Source: Eubacterium sp. (GTDB lineage: Bacteria > Bacillota > Clostridia > Lachnospirales > Lachnospiraceae). From it: a stretch of DNA of 8,679 bases. A program made the translations under genes and the position numbers. Position 1 is the stretch's first letter; each line of letters starts with the position of its first letter. The notes below the pieces were generated by a model. That model made no database searches. It was not told the DNA's origin and saw nothing but the letters and a program-made list of their open reading frames with translations. The DNA lies in contig JAILAS010000158.1 of assembly GCA_024681495.1 (NCBI GenBank), positions 1-8,679 on the forward strand, given 5' to 3'. Shown in pieces: positions 1-6,675 of the stretch.

Positions 1-1242
1 TATGTCCATGCCCAGCTTCACCGCTCCCAGCGAGGAGTACAGGTGGGACCTGAAGAAGTTGGCCAGATTGAACTTCGATTCGGCCGTCCTCACGAAGAGG
101 GGGCGGCCCTCGTTAACGTGGGTAATTCCCTCGCCCGAGTAGTATCCGTAGGAAAGGAGTCCTCCGCAGTCGTCGTCGCCCTTGAGCGAGTTCTCGTAGA
201 GGAGGGTGAACACGTCGCCCATATCCATTTTATTGCCCGACAACGCGGCAAACTCGGAGAAGAGCGAAACCCATGCGTTCAGGTCGCTCGTGCCGTTGTT
301 GGCGTGAGCCATCGCCACGGGATATCCCTCCGGGGTGGTGACCATGTCGATCTCCCTGTAGAGCTTCGAGAGCGACTTCTCCAGAACCGCCATGGCGAAC
401 GTGCTGGTGCCCGCCGAGACGTTGGCCGTGCGGGGCGAAACCGCGTTCGTGGCCGCCATTCCCGTGCCCGCGTCTCCCTCGGGGGGACACAGGGGAATGC
501 CCGGCTTAAGATTCCCGGAGTCATCCAGAAACGCCGCGCCCTCCGCAGTGAGCGTGCCGGCGTTTTCGCCGGCAACGAGGACCTTCGGGAGTACGTCGCG
601 CAGCTTCCAGGAGTAGCCCCTGCCGGCAATAAGCTCGTCGAACTTATCGACCATACCCTGATCGTAGTCGTGCGCGTCGGAGTCCACGGGGAAGATGCCG
701 GAGGCGTCTCCAATTCCCGTCACCTTCTCACCGGTGAGAACGCGATGGATGTAGGAATCCAGCGTCGTTACGAAGTCTATGTCCTTAACGTGGGGCTCGT
801 TGTCGAGTATCCTCTGGTAGAGGTGCGCGATGGTCCAACGCAGCGGGATGTTAAAGTCGAACAGCTCCGTCAGCGCGTCCGCAGATGCCTGGGTGTTCGA
901 GTTCCTCCACGTCTGGAAGGGCGAAAGGAGCGTCCCTTCCTTATCAAAAGCCATGTAACCGTGCATCATGGCGGAAATTCCGATGCCGCCGACTGTGGTT
1001 AACATAACTCCGTATTCCCTCTCCACGTTTTCGCGAAGGGATGCGTAGCACCCCTTCACACCGGCGTGGATCTCATCCAGTGAATACGTCCATATTCCGT
1101 CCACCAGGGAGTTCTCCCAGTCGGAGAATCCCATGGCCAGGACCTTTCCGCCCAGGTCCGTGAGGACGGCCTTTATTCGGGTGGAACCGAGCTCTATGCC
1201 CAGAGCGGTCTTACCCGAGGAGATTATTTCCTTTACTTCCAT
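1..1242 (-). CDS. FGGY-family sugar kinase, probable L-ribulokinase (3' end off window)
   Basis: This cytoplasmic kinase probably phosphorylates L-ribulose, the product of the isomerase encoded just upstream, to L-ribulose 5-phosphate with ATP. The 414 visible codons have no stop and lack the C-terminus; the family is usually about 500-550 residues, so roughly 100 or more are missing. Seen in the sequence: a phosphate-1 ATP motif GIELGSTRIK at 15-24, sugar-domain motifs MMHG (92-95) and TWRN (111-114), EGDAGTGM at 255-262 with D257 as the likely catalytic base, and SAGTST at 276-281 as the second phosphate loop. The start ATG has a good ribosome site 9 bases upstream and lies 18 bases after araA, so the two are one operon. 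Family members include ribulokinases and xylulokinases. The ribulokinase call rests on the araA context; the form resembles the clostridial AraK-like kinases rather than classical AraB, which is an inference. Confidence 0.88.
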   Translation of the reverse strand, partial: MEVKEIISSGKTALGIELGSTRIKAVLTDLGGKVLAMGFSDWENSLVDGIWTYSLDEIHAGVKGCYASLRENVEREYGVMLTTVGGIGISAMMHGYMAFDKEGTLLSPFQTWRNSNTQASADALTELFDFNIPLRWTIAHLYQRILDNEPHVKDIDFVTTLDSYIHRVLTGEKVTGIGDASGIFPVDSDAHDYDQGMVDKFDELIAGRGYSWKLRDVLPKVLVAGENAGTLTAEGAAFLDDSGNLKPGIPLCPPEGDAGTGMAATNAVSPRTANVSAGTSTFAMAVLEKSLSKLYREIDMVTTPEGYPVAMAHANNGTSDLNAWVSLFSEFAALSGNKMDMGDVFTLLYENSLKGDDDCGGLLSYGYYSGEGITHVNEGRPLFVRTAESKFNLANFFRSHLYSSLGAVKLGMDI

Positions 1243-1251
1243 GACAGTCTA

Positions 1252-1257
1252 CCCCTT
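1252..1257 (-). promoter_or_regulatory. Ribosome binding site of the FGGY kinase
   Basis: AAGGGG read on the minus strand lies 9 bases before the ATG at 1242. It falls entirely in the 18-base gap after the araA stop and fixes the kinase start. Confidence 0.7.
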
Positions 1258-1260
1258 CCA

Positions 1261-2658
1261 TCAGCCGATAACGACGAGCTCGGTCCCGGTGAGCCTGGCG
1301 AAAAGCTCGATGTCTGCGCGCGTGAGCGCAGTGGAAACCACGGAGTGATGCGCTCCTCCGGCCTTGATCCACTCGGATGTGCCGGTGGCAAAGTCGGGCT
1401 TGTGGCGATACATGATGCGCGCAACGGGAAGATTGGGCATGGGCTCGGGCTGCTTAACCAGCTCGATGTCCGCGCAGATGATGCGGAACCTGTCTCCCAT
1501 GTCGACCATGGTCACCTGGATGCCGTCTCCTGTCACGCCGTCGAATACGAGGCGGGCGGGATCCTCCTTATTGCCAATGCCGAGGGGATGAACCTCGATC
1601 ATGGGCTTGGAAGCCGCGAACGAAGGCGGTACCTCGAGCATGTGGGACGCGAGCTCGAGCTCCTGTCCCTCTGTGAGGTCGTATGTGTAGTCCTCGATGA
1701 ATCCGGTGGCACCGGGGAGTCCCTCCGCCATCTTCATGAGAACGGCCGAAAGCGCGCTGGTCTTATAGTCTCCCTCGGGTCCGAATCCTATGCCCTGCCC
1801 CATGAGGTCCTGGGCGGCAATGCCGGGGAGCTGACGGAGTCCGTAGAGGTCCTGGAAGGTATCGGCGAAAGCGCCGATGCCGTTCTCGTCGAGGAACTTC
1901 TTGATGCCGACCTCGTACTTAGCCTGCTCGCGAACGGCTGCCACATTGTCGGTATTCATGGTGTACTTGCTCTCGTACTCGGCCATCTGAGCGTCGATTT
2001 CGGCCTCCGTAACGGCATCGATCTTAGCAACCACCGATCCGAGCGCGAAGTAGTTGCACTCCCATCCGTACCTGATCTGGCTCTCTACCCTGTCGCCGTC
2101 GGTAACGGCCACTTCCCTCATGTTGTTGCCGAAGGAGGCTACCTTGAGGTTGCGCGAGAACGCAATCGCATTTGCCACGCGAGCGAAACGCTTCATCTCG
2201 GAAACCACGCGATCGTGCTTGTAGAATCCCGCGATAACCTCGTGGGGGATGCCCATCCTGGCCACGATGAATCCGTACTCCCTGTCGCCGTGGGCGGCCT
2301 GGTTCAGGTTCATGAAGTCCATATCGATCTTATCGTAAGGCAGCTTCTCGTTTGCCTGTGTATGGAGATGAAGCAGAGGCTTGCGGAGCTCCTGCAGGCC
2401 CTTGATCCACATCTTGGCGGGCGAGAAGGTATGCATCCAGGTGATAACTCCGACGCAGTCGTCGTCGCACTGTGCCTTCCTCATGTTGGCAATGCAGGTG
2501 GGCGAATCCTCCACCGTGGGAAGAAGCTCGACGGTCACGATGTCGCCGAGTTTCTCGTTAAAAAACGCCGTCATCTCAGCCGCGTCGGCCGCTACCTGCT
2601 TAAGGCATTCCTCTCCGTAAAGATCCTGACTTCCTACAATAAAATACAGCTTAGACAT
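1261..2658 (-). CDS. araA: L-arabinose isomerase
   Basis: Converts L-arabinose to L-ribulose in the cytoplasm (EC 5.3.1.4), a Mn-dependent aldose-ketose isomerase. The protein has 465 residues. Family hallmarks are visible: the N-terminus KLYFIVGSQDLYGEE, WMHTFSPAKMW at 74-84, HLHTQANEKLP at 97-107 and DMDFMNLNQAAHGDREYG at 112-129. The active-site set is complete: E295 (PEGDYKT), E322 (IEDYTY), H339 (SHMLEV) and the HH pair 437/438. The spacing 295-322-339 matches E. coli E306-E333-H350 exactly, while the tail after the last His is about 20 residues shorter than in the 500-residue E. coli enzyme. The frame is open for 55 more codons upstream, but the ATG at 2658 has an ideal ribosome site and starts at the conserved family N-terminus. 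First gene of an operon with the FGGY kinase; a ribulose-5-phosphate 4-epimerase (araD) may follow outside the window. Confidence 0.97.
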   Translation of the reverse strand: MSKLYFIVGSQDLYGEECLKQVAADAAEMTAFFNEKLGDIVTVELLPTVEDSPTCIANMRKAQCDDDCVGVITWMHTFSPAKMWIKGLQELRKPLLHLHTQANEKLPYDKIDMDFMNLNQAAHGDREYGFIVARMGIPHEVIAGFYKHDRVVSEMKRFARVANAIAFSRNLKVASFGNNMREVAVTDGDRVESQIRYGWECNYFALGSVVAKIDAVTEAEIDAQMAEYESKYTMNTDNVAAVREQAKYEVGIKKFLDENGIGAFADTFQDLYGLRQLPGIAAQDLMGQGIGFGPEGDYKTSALSAVLMKMAEGLPGATGFIEDYTYDLTEGQELELASHMLEVPPSFAASKPMIEVHPLGIGNKEDPARLVFDGVTGDGIQVTMVDMGDRFRIICADIELVKQPEPMPNLPVARIMYRHKPDFATGTSEWIKAGGAHHSVVSTALTRADIELFARLTGTELVVIG

Positions 2659-2666
2659 TTCTACAT

Positions 2667-2671
2667 CTCCT
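2667..2671 (-). promoter_or_regulatory. Ribosome binding site that decides the araA start
   Basis: AGGAG (minus strand) preceded by an A run lies 8 bases before the ATG at 2658. It supports that start over the in-frame upstream extension reaching 2823, which would run through the promoter region and add 55 residues absent from AraA proteins. Confidence 0.85.
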
Positions 2672-2695
2672 TTTTCTCTATAAATAACAATAGCC

Positions 2696-2710
2696 CGATA
2701 CAGAGTATCG
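2696..2710. promoter_or_regulatory. Perfect inverted repeat, candidate repressor operator for araA
   Basis: CGATAC-AGA-GTATCG is a perfect 6-base dyad with a 3-base centre. It lies just downstream of the proposed araA -10 hexamer, at about +4 to +18 of the predicted transcript and about 40 bases before the start codon. That is a typical place for a repressor to block transcription. It does not look like the B. subtilis AraR box or a clear catabolite-responsive element, so the cognate regulator is unknown. Confidence 0.45.
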
Positions 2711-2720
2711 CTGCCTTTAA

Positions 2721-2729
2721 AGTATATCA
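2721..2729 (-). promoter_or_regulatory. Extended -10 promoter element for araA
   Basis: On the minus strand the sequence reads TGATATACT, that is TGn followed by TATACT (5 of 6 to TATAAT). A start of transcription near 2714 would give a leader of about 56 bases. The -35 position at 17-base spacing reads roughly GTACAG, which is poor, so the promoter would depend on the extended -10 or on an activator. Confidence 0.5.
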
Positions 2730-2735
2730 TACCTG

Positions 2736-2761
2736 ACAGCTCGCTGTACCGGGCTCGCCCG
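2736..2761. promoter_or_regulatory. Two adjacent short dyads overlapping the araA -35 region
   Basis: Two perfect 5-base dyads, each with the 2-base centre TC on the plus strand, lie side by side: ACAGC-TC-GCTGT at 2736-2747 and CGGGC-TC-GCCCG at 2750-2761. Their centres are 14 bases apart and both share the core GCTCGC. The first covers the weak -35 region, the second lies directly upstream. They may be protein binding sites. No U-run follows in the minus direction, so they are not a terminator of the upstream protease gene. Confidence 0.3.
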
Positions 2762-2825
2762 CTCATATTATGGTTAATTTTTACGGTATTGTGACTATTT
2801 TTTACGCAAGTCTGAAGCTCCAAAA

Positions 2826-5540
2826 TCAGGGCCTGTACCTGTACTTCGCGCTCCAGGCGGAGTAGTATTTCACCCCGGAGACCTTCCTGTACGCCCTCAC
2901 CTTTATCGTGGCGGTCTTCCCCTTCTTAAGGTGCTTTATCAGCTTGCTAACCCTGCTGCTTCCCTTCGCCCAAACCGTGTAGGTCTTCGAACCGACGGTG
3001 TACCTGACCTGGTATCCCGTCACCTTGCCGTTCTTATCCCAGGTCACCTTCGCCTTCGAATACGACGAGCCGCTCCGCGACACCGAGGAGATGTCAGGCC
3101 TGTCCAGGCACTTGCAGTACTTCCCGGTGTGACTGAGATAGCCGGTCTTCCAGGTCCCCGAGTTTACATAACATGCCTGGACCGAATAGTGGTATCCCTT
3201 TCCGTTAGACACCGACTCGTCCGTAAACGAGCGGTCGCTCATGTCGGATACCCCCACCAGCCTCCAGATGCCGTTTTTCCCCTGCTTCCTGTATATCCGG
3301 TAGCGATTGGCGCCCATGACCTTAGACCAGGAGACGTATATCCCCTCCGAAGTGTTTTTCACAGTCTTAATCTTCGGCACGGCGAGCCTGTATACGGAGA
3401 CCGTAGAGGACCAGTCGCCCGTGCTCGTGGAGGAGTTCGCCCTGACCCTGTACATCCCCGAGTACCCGGATGAGACTCCCTTATCTATGTAGGAAGTGGC
3501 GGTAATCCCGTTTGCAATGGTCGTCCACGACCCCACCCCCTTATAGCGCTGCAATGTGTATGAAACGGCACCCGACGCCCTGCGCCAGCTGAGCTTCACC
3601 CCGTTCTGCGCATTGGCGGCCACGGTGAACCACGTGGGCGCCAGCTGTGTCGTCACCGTGACGGCGGCGGACGCCACCCGTCCGGTCACCGACGACCTTA
3701 TGACGTAGGTCACGGTCTGTCCCACCGACAGCGAGCTGTCCACGTACGAGGTGGTGGAGCTCGAGAGCGTGGCTATCGTCTCGTAGCCGCTGGAAGTGCT
3801 GTCGGAGCTGCGGCAAAGGAGATAGGTCCCGTTGTCCGGCGTCTGAGTGGGCGCGGTCCACGAGAGGTGAACCGTGGTGGCCGGCTCCTCCGAATCCAGC
3901 GTCGCCTTAAGCGATGTGGCCGAGCACGAAAGGGCCGACGCCGAATCGTCGGTATACGCCTTTATGACGAAATTTCCGCCGCCCGACGCGCCGCTCCTTG
4001 CGGATATCGGGTACCAAACGCCCGTGTCCCTGTAGAAACTGGTGTTTTGCTCCACGCTTACCGTCGAGATATACGTGGTGTTTCCGGAGCTGTCAGTCCC
4101 CGACATGCCGTACTCCCAGTCGAGGCCGGCCTCAGCATCGGTCTTCACTATTACCGAAAAGCGCTCACCGGGCTCGAGCTGGATCGACGTGCCCAGGTCC
4201 ACGCTGACGTATCCGGCGTACGTCTGGGTCCCCTCCACGGTGCACGCGAGGAATCCGCTGTCTGGATTTCCTCCCTCGGGCACGTTCTTGTAGACGCTCA
4301 CCTCGTAGTCGCTCCCCGCCTCCTCGATCATGAATCCGACCTTGTCGAGGACCTGGTAGTTCGCATCGTCGGAGGTGGTGAAGACGTTGGCGGCCGTCTG
4401 CTTATAGGAAAGGTCCGACACGTTCGTGCCGTCCAGCTGATAGTTGTTGTCGTGCTCGTCGCCCTCTTCCTCGCCCAGAAAAACGTAGAAGTACTTGAGG
4501 GGCATGGTGTCCGATACATATCCGACCGACTGCTCCTCGTAGGAAACCCAGAAGTAGCTCTCGTAGGACTGCCCGGCGGTGGAGGACCAGCTGTTTCGTA
4601 CCAGCCAGGCTCCGTCGGACTTGGGCCTGTGCGACGAGTTGAAGTTCGAGGCGGAGAAGTCGTCGTCCCAGCCCACAATGGCGATGCCGTGGTCAGCTCC
4701 GTCCACTCCGTAGTAGTAGCAGTTGTTGGTCTCGTCGTAGGTGGTGCTCCTCACCTCGTCCGAGGACAGTGAATTGGCCCACATCGACGTGGCGACCGCG
4801 CCGTACTTGACTATCATCTGCTTGACTATGTTCGCATCGTCGAAGTCGTCCTGCGCAATGCTGAACACGTACGCGTTGTCCACGTGGAACGAAGAGTACG
4901 AGTAGGCGTAGCTCCCGTCTATTCCGGAGTCTATGGCCGTGGCCGCATTGCTGTACGGGTAGACGCTCTCCTCGCACACGCCCACCCACCTGGTGGTGAG
5001 GGCGATGGCCTGGAAGAAGTTCCCTCCGACAGAGAATATGTTATTCACTTTGGAGCTGTTGTAGGGATTGTACACGATTTCATCGCCGGACGTGCCGCCC
5101 AGGGGGTCGGTCGCCGTGGTGTAGTCGAACCACGCGAGCAGAAGCTCGTTATAATCTACGGACGAGTCCTCAATGCCCAGGCTGACCCTGGAGAACTCGA
5201 GCGATGCCATGGTGCCGAACGCCCAGCAGTCGCCGTAGTCGCCCTGATTCCTGGTGGACGGCATCGGGGTGTTGGCCAGATTGTCGTAATTAACGGAGTT
5301 ATACGCGCTGTCCGAAGCCGAGGCCGACGTGTCCTCGAAGAGGGTCTCGTCGGTGGCCGCAGCGCTCTTAAGGGAGACAGAGTACTCCCCCTTCGGTTCG
5401 AATTCAACAAATCCGCTTTCGGACACGGGCGCGGCGTCTGAGCCCGCGGTGTCCGCCGCGGCATTTATGTATGTGAATCCCCCGGCGGCCAGCGCCGCCG
5501 AAAGAATCAGCGTTGATATTTTAAGTAAAGATTTCTTCAT
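2826..5540 (-). CDS. Secreted papain-family (C1A) cysteine protease with lectin-like and fibronectin-type domains
   Basis: A 904-residue exported peptidase. Residues 1-28 form a signal peptide (MKK, then a hydrophobic stretch, AxA-type cleavage near 27-30) without a lipobox. After a short acidic pro-region comes the peptidase domain at about 85-345, with oxyanion Q99 in RNQG, catalytic C105 in DCWAF, H284 in DHGIAIVGWDD and N316 in VRNSWS, so it should be active. A lectin-like domain follows at about 360-530 (NNYQLDG, then ANVFT and YEVSVYKN), then four fibronectin-III-like repeats at about 540-632, 634-718, 721-810 and 812-904. There is no LPxTG motif or C-terminal membrane anchor. The last two repeats are rich in Lys and Arg while the catalytic half is acidic, so they may hold the enzyme at the anionic wall (inference). 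GGGGG lies 5 bases before the ATG. It sits 93 bases after the lysozyme gene and probably shares its transcript. The substrate is unknown. Confidence 0.93.
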   Translation of the reverse strand: MKKSLLKISTLILSAALAAGGFTYINAAADTAGSDAAPVSESGFVEFEPKGEYSVSLKSAAATDETLFEDTSASASDSAYNSVNYDNLANTPMPSTRNQGDYGDCWAFGTMASLEFSRVSLGIEDSSVDYNELLLAWFDYTTATDPLGGTSGDEIVYNPYNSSKVNNIFSVGGNFFQAIALTTRWVGVCEESVYPYSNAATAIDSGIDGSYAYSYSSFHVDNAYVFSIAQDDFDDANIVKQMIVKYGAVATSMWANSLSSDEVRSTTYDETNNCYYYGVDGADHGIAIVGWDDDFSASNFNSSHRPKSDGAWLVRNSWSSTAGQSYESYFWVSYEEQSVGYVSDTMPLKYFYVFLGEEEGDEHDNNYQLDGTNVSDLSYKQTAANVFTTSDDANYQVLDKVGFMIEEAGSDYEVSVYKNVPEGGNPDSGFLACTVEGTQTYAGYVSVDLGTSIQLEPGERFSVIVKTDAEAGLDWEYGMSGTDSSGNTTYISTVSVEQNTSFYRDTGVWYPISARSGASGGGNFVIKAYTDDSASALSCSATSLKATLDSEEPATTVHLSWTAPTQTPDNGTYLLCRSSDSTSSGYETIATLSSSTTSYVDSSLSVGQTVTYVIRSSVTGRVASAAVTVTTQLAPTWFTVAANAQNGVKLSWRRASGAVSYTLQRYKGVGSWTTIANGITATSYIDKGVSSGYSGMYRVRANSSTSTGDWSSTVSVYRLAVPKIKTVKNTSEGIYVSWSKVMGANRYRIYRKQGKNGIWRLVGVSDMSDRSFTDESVSNGKGYHYSVQACYVNSGTWKTGYLSHTGKYCKCLDRPDISSVSRSGSSYSKAKVTWDKNGKVTGYQVRYTVGSKTYTVWAKGSSRVSKLIKHLKKGKTATIKVRAYRKVSGVKYYSAWSAKYRYRP

Positions 5541-5576
5541 GTTATCCCCCGGCTCTTCGCCTGTGCCGTCGATGTC

Positions 5577-5594
5577 GGGAAGTCATAACTCCCC
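5577..5594. repeat. Short imperfect inverted repeat between lysozyme and protease genes
   Basis: GGGAAGT-CATA-ACTCCCC forms a 7-pair stem with one mismatch. It lies in the 93-base gap between the lysozyme stop and the protease start. No T-run follows on the minus strand, so it is unlikely to be a terminator. It may be an mRNA processing or stabilising hairpin, or chance. Confidence 0.25.
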
Positions 5595-5633
5595 TTGTTG
5601 TATCGGAGGAAAACCGAAGAAAATGAACCCCAG

Positions 5634-6509
5634 CTATTTTTTCATAATCCACAGATTCGTGTCGCACTCGGTGGAGATGCCGGACACGCTCGAGGACTCG
5701 CTGTACTGCCAGAACGAGAACGCATACGGGCTCTGCGGAATGCTCTCGTAGTCCGCATACCACATCGTATAGTCCGCCAATTCGCCCATATCCAGTGTAT
5801 AGGCCTCCCAGTACATGTTGGCGTAGACGCCGGAGTCGTAGCCCGAATTCTCGATGGTCTCGCAGAAGATCTTCGCATTGGCCGTAAATTGTTCCCCGGA
5901 TACATCGTCGGTCCTCGCCTCGTCATCCGATATATTCTCCGGATCGAAGAACACCGGCAGCTCGGGGTCCAGGCCCTCCCTCTCGAGGAGCGATATCACG
6001 AACTGAGCCTCCTCAAGCGCCTCGTCCTCGTTTATCGCCTGCGAGAAGAAGTAAAACCCGACCTTCAGCCCTGCTGCCTTCGCCTGCGCAGCATATTCGG
6101 CGAACTTCTCGTCCTCGTTCAGAGAGCCCTCCTCGCCGTAGCCCCTGTATCCGACACGGATAATGGCGAAGGTATAACCATCGGCCCGTACGGTCTCCCA
6201 GTCGATGTCGCCCTGGTGGTAGGACACGTCCACCCCCATCCACGAGGTGTAGGTATCGTCTTCATAGGACGCATCGCTCCCGTCCACGACGAAAAGGCTC
6301 TCATCATAGGGGCAAAGAGCCGCCGCCATATCCAGGTAAGCCTCATAACTGTTACCAAGGACGTCTCTAAATGTAAATATGCTTTGGGATGACGCATCGG
6401 AAGAGGCGGCGGAGTCTCCCGAGGAACCCGATCCGCAGCCGCAGCCGGCGATAAGAAGGCAGCCGGCCAGCAATGCGCCCATTAGGATTATTGAAATATT
6501 TCTTTTCAT
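5634..6509 (-). CDS. GH25-family lysozyme lipoprotein
   Basis: A 291-residue peptidoglycan hydrolase of glycoside hydrolase family 25, which cleaves the N-acetylmuramic acid to N-acetylglucosamine bond. The export signal is lipoprotein type: MKRN, a hydrophobic core and a lipobox ending in C23 (LIAGC), with an earlier LLAGC ending in C17; a Gly/Ser-rich linker to about 45 follows. The catalytic domain runs from about 90 to the end: GVDVSYHQGDIDW (92-104) with D94, AIIRVGYRGYG (115-125), FYFFSQAI (152-159), the acidic motif FFDPEN (187-192) with D189 and E191, WYADYE (250-255) and FWQYSE (266-271). The key acids are intact and the protein looks full length, with no separate wall-binding domain. 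An in-frame stop just upstream fixes the start. The best ribosome site, AGGGAG at 6523-6528, is 13 bases from the ATG, which is long. First gene of a probable operon with the secreted protease, driven by the promoter at 6647-6675. Confidence 0.95.
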   Translation of the reverse strand: MKRNISIILMGALLAGCLLIAGCGCGSGSSGDSAASSDASSQSIFTFRDVLGNSYEAYLDMAAALCPYDESLFVVDGSDASYEDDTYTSWMGVDVSYHQGDIDWETVRADGYTFAIIRVGYRGYGEEGSLNEDEKFAEYAAQAKAAGLKVGFYFFSQAINEDEALEEAQFVISLLEREGLDPELPVFFDPENISDDEARTDDVSGEQFTANAKIFCETIENSGYDSGVYANMYWEAYTLDMGELADYTMWYADYESIPQSPYAFSFWQYSESSSVSGISTECDTNLWIMKK

Positions 6510-6553
6510 GTGTAGTGGTTATCTCCCTTTTTTCGGGGTTTTTCTCTTTGGAC

Positions 6554-6580
6554 AAAAAGAAAACCTCCCCGGTGGTGAGG
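6554..6580 (-). terminator. Terminator-like hairpin inside the lysozyme leader (candidate attenuator)
   Basis: On the minus strand CCTCACC-ACC-GGGGAGG (6580 to 6564) forms a 7-pair stem with one mismatch and is followed at once by TTTTCTTTTT. This has the form of an intrinsic terminator but lies about 60 bases after the predicted transcription start and 55 bases before the lysozyme ATG. It could therefore be conditional. An upstream segment, GGAA-AGCC-TTCC (6594-6583), can make an alternative small hairpin. No known riboswitch class was recognised. Confidence 0.5.
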
Positions 6581-6618
6581 CGGGAAGGCTTTCCTGTATG
6601 AAATAATGCTAGGGGGAT

Positions 6619-6636
6619 AAGAAGTATGAGCTTCTT
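6619..6636 (-). other. 5' stem-loop at the start of the lysozyme transcript
   Basis: AAGAAG-CTCATA-CTTCTT on the minus strand is a perfect 6-pair stem with a 6-base loop at about +4 to +21 of the predicted transcript. A 5'-end hairpin of this sort can protect an mRNA from decay. It might also be part of a larger regulatory fold with the hairpin at 6564-6580. Confidence 0.35.
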
Positions 6637-6646
6637 TACGTTTATT

Positions 6647-6675
6647 ATAATACGATTTCACCGACTCAAAGTCAA
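6647..6675 (-). promoter_or_regulatory. Strong vegetative-type promoter of the lysozyme-protease operon
   Basis: Minus strand: -35 TTGACT (6675-6670), 17-base spacer, -10 TATTAT (6652-6647). Both hexamers match the housekeeping consensus at 5 of 6. The bases upstream (6676-6715) are A/T-rich like an UP element. Transcription would start near 6640, giving a leader of about 130 bases to the lysozyme ATG. Confidence 0.8.

Noticed and set aside
43..1002. A 319-codon open frame on the plus strand
   Set aside because: It is antisense to the FGGY kinase, rich in Arg, Val and Gly without a domain, and has no ribosome site. It is a shadow frame.
1345..2736. A 463-codon open frame on the plus strand
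   Set aside because: It lies antisense to araA, whose active-site residues and motifs are complete. GC-rich codon use keeps the opposite frame open; the translation has no recognisable domain and it also crosses the araA promoter.
2659..2823. N-terminal extension of AraA by 55 residues
   Set aside because: The frame is open, but the extension has no ribosome site that fits, runs through the likely promoter and is not part of AraA proteins. The ATG at 2658 has AGGAG at 8 bases and begins at the conserved N-terminus.
3867..4772. A 301-codon plus-strand frame and others opposite the protease
   Set aside because: They are shadows of the protease frame, which has a signal peptide and a complete catalytic set.
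5622..5751. A small plus-strand gene with GGAGG upstream of an ATG
   Set aside because: The spacing is long, the frame is antisense to the end of the lysozyme gene and the product is not recognisable. The ribosome-site-like GGAGG appears to be chance.
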